Translations under genes and position numbers: made by a program
Shown here: piece after piece, positions 13,896-14,097 of the stretch
Layout of the letters: each line of letters begins with the position of its first letter
Position numbering within the stretch: the stretch's first letter is position 1
NCBI GenBank assembly: GCA_937916395.1
Contig: CALFTN010000090.1
Coordinates: 1 to 14,097, forward strand
Length of the DNA stretch: 14,097 nt
Source: an uncultured Clostridia bacterium
GTDB lineage: Bacteria > Bacillota > Clostridia > Oscillospirales > Acutalibacteraceae
Reading direction: 5' to 3'
The notes under the pieces: generated by a model
Seen by the model: the letters and a program-made list of their open reading frames with translations, nothing else
Told to the model about the DNA's origin: nothing
Database searches by the model: none

Positions 13896-14097
13896 TCACA
13901 TTTTCTTATTACAATGTTTATCAAAGCTCGGATTGAATGCATAGAAGTTCTTAGCATCCAACTTGTCAGTTGCAATTCTTAAGCCTTCCCCTTGAAGTAA
14001 ATCCTGAAAAAAACGACACACTAAGCCGATTTCAGACAAATTAAAATAATTTAATCCAAAAAGGGACACGTGCGTCGATAAATTCAAATTTATAGTG
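13896..14097 (-). CDS. 3' end of an unidentified convergent gene
   Basis: The reverse strand is open from the window edge to TGA at 13898-13896, about 66 residues without a clear start, so the gene probably begins outside the window. The sequence (F-G-L-N-Y-F-N-L-S-E-I-G-L-V-C-R-F-F-Q-D-L-L and then G-L-R-I-A-T-D-K-L-D-A-K-N-F-Y-A-F-N-P-S-F-D-K) looks protein-like, with balanced composition and a mix of helix and strand. I do not recognise it. The position immediately behind a bidirectional terminator, convergent to hsdR, supports it as a real gene end. It could belong to the neighbouring chromosomal backbone or to a mobile element. Confidence 0.5.
   Translation of the reverse strand, partial: TINLNLSTHVSLFGLNYFNLSEIGLVCRFFQDLLQGEGLRIATDKLDAKNFYAFNPSFDKHCNKKM

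Noticed and set aside
1..14097. CRISPR array, tRNA, rRNA, or a complete transposase or integrase
   Set aside because: No regularly spaced repeats, cloverleaf or rRNA-like sequence was recognised, and no open frame has transposase or integrase motifs.

Overview
The window is AT-rich (roughly one third G+C by eye), has strong AGGAGG/GAGGTG-type ribosome binding sites, some GTG starts and near-consensus sigma-A promoters. Together with the gene content this suggests a low-GC Firmicute, most likely a gut-type Clostridium relative (Oscillospiraceae/Lachnospiraceae-like). That assignment is inference, because no rRNA or marker gene is present.

Left part (1-4000): the window opens inside the first codons of a leftward ccdA-like gene (cytochrome c biogenesis / thiol-disulfide membrane protein). 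Its promoter diverges from a strong rightward promoter driving an MFS permease (253-1434) and a GH106-like glycoside hydrolase (1711-3993). This looks like a small uptake-and-cleavage unit for a glycoside, possibly rhamnose-containing. Between the two genes sits a 273-bp miniature transposon-like element (1424-1696) with 23-bp terminal inverted repeats (21/23 matching) flanked by TA dinucleotides. Its left end encodes the stop codon of the permease and its right end abuts the RBS of the hydrolase.

Spacer (3994-4632): no convincing gene. It holds a strong intrinsic terminator (4197-4238), a degenerate ~220-bp palindrome (4267-4490) with a small hairpin at its centre, the promoter of the next operon (4482-4510, its -35 box inside the right arm of the palindrome), and a hairpin just before the hsdM RBS.

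Main part (4633-13891): a type I restriction-modification operon, all on the + strand and closed by a perfect-stem terminator. The order is hsdM, a three-segment membrane protein, hsdS, a single-pass membrane-anchored protein, a DUF6173-like protein, an AlbA_2 (Schlafen-type) protein, a 65-aa single-pass membrane peptide, an LPO_1073/Vpar_1526-like protein, and hsdR (EcoEI type, with an N-terminal DUF4145). HsdM2-HsdS would methylate the host target, and HsdR would translocate and cut unmodified DNA. Six accessory genes are carried inside the operon, three of them predicted membrane proteins.

The most interesting signal is in two adjacent accessory genes, the 65-aa membrane peptide (9626-9823) and the soluble protein after it (9848-10642). 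They share a 19-residue segment (12/19 identical) centred on T-Q-I-G-x-Q-N. This matches the core of RHIM-like amyloid signalling motifs (Q-I/V-G-x-x-N). One copy is at the C-terminus of a membrane anchor and the other at the N-terminus of a soluble protein. This suggests a two-part, amyloid-templated membrane-effector module embedded in a restriction system, possibly a backup that acts when restriction fails. That is a hypothesis, not something the sequence proves.

The right edge (13896-14097, - strand) is the 3' end of an unidentified convergent gene that shares the bidirectional terminator with hsdR.
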